From contig NZ_CP027773.1 in the NCBI RefSeq assembly GCF_003019815.1, positions 1,995,001-2,059,000 on the forward strand: a stretch of 64,000 nucleotides of DNA, in the 5' to 3' direction. A program made the position numbers and the translations under genes. This document shows positions 62,882 to 64,000 of the stretch, one piece after another. How positions within the stretch are numbered: position 1 is the first letter of the stretch; every line of letters starts with the position of its first letter. This stretch comes from Variovorax sp. PMC12. GTDB taxonomy: Bacteria > Pseudomonadota > Gammaproteobacteria > Burkholderiales > Burkholderiaceae_C. The notes under the pieces are model-generated. The model had not been told where the DNA came from. It did not search any database and was given only the letters and a program-made list of their open reading frames with translations.

Positions 62882-62927
62882 ATGCAACAGAATTGCATTA
62901 TATGGATCAACGCAACTTGGTTGCGTT
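62882..62927 (-). promoter_or_regulatory. Promoter of COG0523 gene with twin inverted repeats
   Basis: On the minus strand TATAAT lies at 62902-62897, giving a start near 62890. The inverted repeat ATGCAA-N5-TTGCAT at 62882-62898 covers the region from -10 to the start, and AACGCAA-N5-TTGCGTT at 62909-62927 covers the -35 region. Both share GCAA-N5-TTGC and their centres are 28 bases apart. Binding there would block RNA polymerase. The nearby Fur/Zur-type regulator is the natural candidate. Confidence 0.75.
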
Positions 62928-62933
62928 TGCCGC

Positions 62934-63647
62934 TCAGTATTGGAGTTGGGGATACCAGTCCTTGCCCCGCCCTTCGGGCGTCATGTCCAGCAGGTTCCAG
63001 ATCGGCATGGCGTCGGGCGCGCCGCGCGGGTCCTGCCCCGGGTCGGCAGTGCCGGGGCTCATCTCGGCCGCCCAGAAATGGCGGATGGTCTCGCCGTCGC
63101 GCCGGAACACGTTGAACGCCGGGTTGTCGCCGCCGTCGGGCTTCTCTCCGGCGTAGTCGCGGTTGAAATCGTTGCCGCCCGACGAGTACAGCGGCAGGTG
63201 GCGCCAGCCACGTTCCCTTGCAAAGGCCGCCATGCGGTCGATGGGCGAGGTGGCGATCACCGCAAACGCCACGCGCTGCAGGATGTCGGGCATTTCGCCG
63301 TCGTAGGCGCTGAGCAGCGAGGTGCACATGGAGCATGGCCGCTCCCGCTTCGGGCCGAACATCCAGTTGTAGGTGATGAGGGTGCCGTGCCTGCCGAACA
63401 GCTCGGAGAATTTCACCGGGCCGTCGGTGCCCTGGAACAGGTAGTCCTGCGGCACGATGCCGCCCGGCGGAAGCGCGCGGCGCATCTCCGCCACGCGCTC
63501 GATGCGGCGGCGCAGATCGATTTCTTCGGCGAGCAGTTCGGTGCGCGCCTTGCGGTACTCGGCGCTTTCGCCGGGAAAGCGGACGGGGTTGGACCTTGCG
63601 AGCTGGCTGGCCGAAGCAAGGCCCAAGGAGTCTGCACTGGAAGACAT
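62934..63647 (-). CDS. DUF899 family thioredoxin-like protein
   Basis: A 237-residue protein of the DUF899 family (thioredoxin-like fold). PKRERPCSMCTSLL holds a CSMC pair at the active-site position, and AAFARERGWRHLPLYSSGGNDFNRDY is typical. Function unknown. The upstream AGGAGGTGATCC at 63651-63662 is a perfect anti-16S match nine bases before the ATG, suggesting high translation. Its stop lies just before the COG0523 promoter. Confidence 0.87.
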   Translation of the reverse strand: MSSSADSLGLASASQLARSNPVRFPGESAEYRKARTELLAEEIDLRRRIERVAEMRRALPPGGIVPQDYLFQGTDGPVKFSELFGRHGTLITYNWMFGPKRERPCSMCTSLLSAYDGEMPDILQRVAFAVIATSPIDRMAAFARERGWRHLPLYSSGGNDFNRDYAGEKPDGGDNPAFNVFRRDGETIRHFWAAEMSPGTADPGQDPRGAPDAMPIWNLLDMTPEGRGKDWYPQLQY

Positions 63648-63775
63648 GGCGGATCACCTCCTGAAGCCCGGAAGATGGGCATTGACGTCGATCGCGGCGC
63701 CATATTGGCCCCGAACATTGCGCCGCGCCAGTACGCGCTTTTCCCCTGCCGGACCTGGAGTTGTCCTACGCCGCC

Positions 63776-64000
63776 CTACATTTCGAACGCCTCGACCTGC
63801 CGCCCGTCGACGTCGGTGAAGCCGTAGGCACGCGCCAGGTCGGCCACGCGCAGCACTTCGCCGGTCTTGTCCATCACCGCGGGGTCGGCAGCCAGCGCGG
63901 CCACCGCCCGGCCCAGATAGCGCGGCGATTCGGTGCGCGCGAGTTCGGGCTTCTCCTGCCAGTGCGCCTCGTCGGTCTTGTGCCCGGCCAGCACGAATTC
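63776..64000 (-). CDS. Short-chain dehydrogenase, C-terminal part (cut by window edge)
   Basis: The frame is open from the right edge to the stop at 63776-63778. The 74 visible residues read EFVLAGHKTD at the first end, then SPRYLGRAVAALAADPAVMDKTGEVLRVADLARAYGF, the C-terminal region of an SDR family oxidoreductase. The catalytic Tyr/Lys and cofactor-binding parts lie outside the window. Confidence 0.72.
   Translation of the reverse strand, partial: EFVLAGHKTDEAHWQEKPELARTESPRYLGRAVAALAADPAVMDKTGEVLRVADLARAYGFTDVDGRQVEAFEM

Overview
The window is a 64 kb piece of a high-GC bacterial chromosome with dense coding on both strands. The gene content (proteobacterial-type gshA, several lone periplasmic binding proteins of the Bug and ABC types, MdtABC-type efflux, a lone Anbu protease, and TTTTCTTTGC-type intergenic repeats) points to a betaproteobacterium of the Comamonadaceae, most likely Variovorax or a close relative. 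That placement is inference from gene families and layout, not from a marker-gene comparison. I saw no rRNA, tRNA, CRISPR array, prophage or insertion sequence. The left edge cuts a GGDEF gene and the right edge cuts a short-chain dehydrogenase gene.

Layout. 0-5 kb: end of a diguanylate cyclase, mutS, an Anbu proteasome-like protease and an alpha/beta hydrolase. 4.8-14.4 kb: a minus-strand peptide-type ABC importer (binding protein, two permeases, one fused double ATPase) run together with azlC-azlD, then an amidase, with a divergent MocR-type regulator; a mosaic of inverted repeats lies between azlD and the amidase. 14.4-18.6 kb: an acetyltransferase, a response regulator/7TM sensor kinase pair and uppP. 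18.6-24.2 kb: an unknown gene, then a racemase-like protein, an amino-acid binding protein and a class III aminotransferase facing an RpiR regulator across three GGAAC-type boxes, then a GntR regulator. 24.5-34.9 kb: an SPW membrane protein and a four-gene MdtABC/outer-membrane efflux operon with a repeat element between its two pump genes.

35.1-38.9 kb: a tight plus-strand run of a membrane protein, a sterol-desaturase-like enzyme, a 2TM protein, a LytS-type kinase and a LytTR regulator, closed by a strong bidirectional terminator. 38.9-46.5 kb: a Pro/Tyr-rich exported protein, glnS, a lipoprotein, rluE, an M23 peptidase, a MntA/HepT-like pair whose HEPN member looks internally deleted, a DoxX-like protein, an aspartoacylase-like enzyme, and amtB behind a clear sigma-54 type promoter. 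46.5-56.6 kb: a membrane-bound LytTR regulator facing an acyltransferase, a thioesterase, a DUF4139 protein, an unknown lipoprotein, a YlqF-type GTPase, a CBS protein, an HPF-like protein, MerR and SnoaL-like genes, an SDR and a receiver-only response regulator. 56.8-64 kb: gshA, a monooxygenase-like protein and esterase pair, a 2Fe-2S thioredoxin-like protein, a Bug-type binding protein, a Fur/Zur-type regulator, a COG0523 metal GTPase with twin inverted repeats over its promoter, a DUF899 protein and the cut SDR.

Most of the content is ordinary chromosomal housekeeping plus transport. The strongest leads for a second look are the twin Zur-like boxes at the COG0523 gene, the three RpiR boxes, the internally deleted HEPN toxin next to an intact nucleotidyltransferase, the lone Anbu gene, the importer/exporter operon, and the two families of intergenic repeats. 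No wholly new multi-gene system could be demonstrated from sequence alone.
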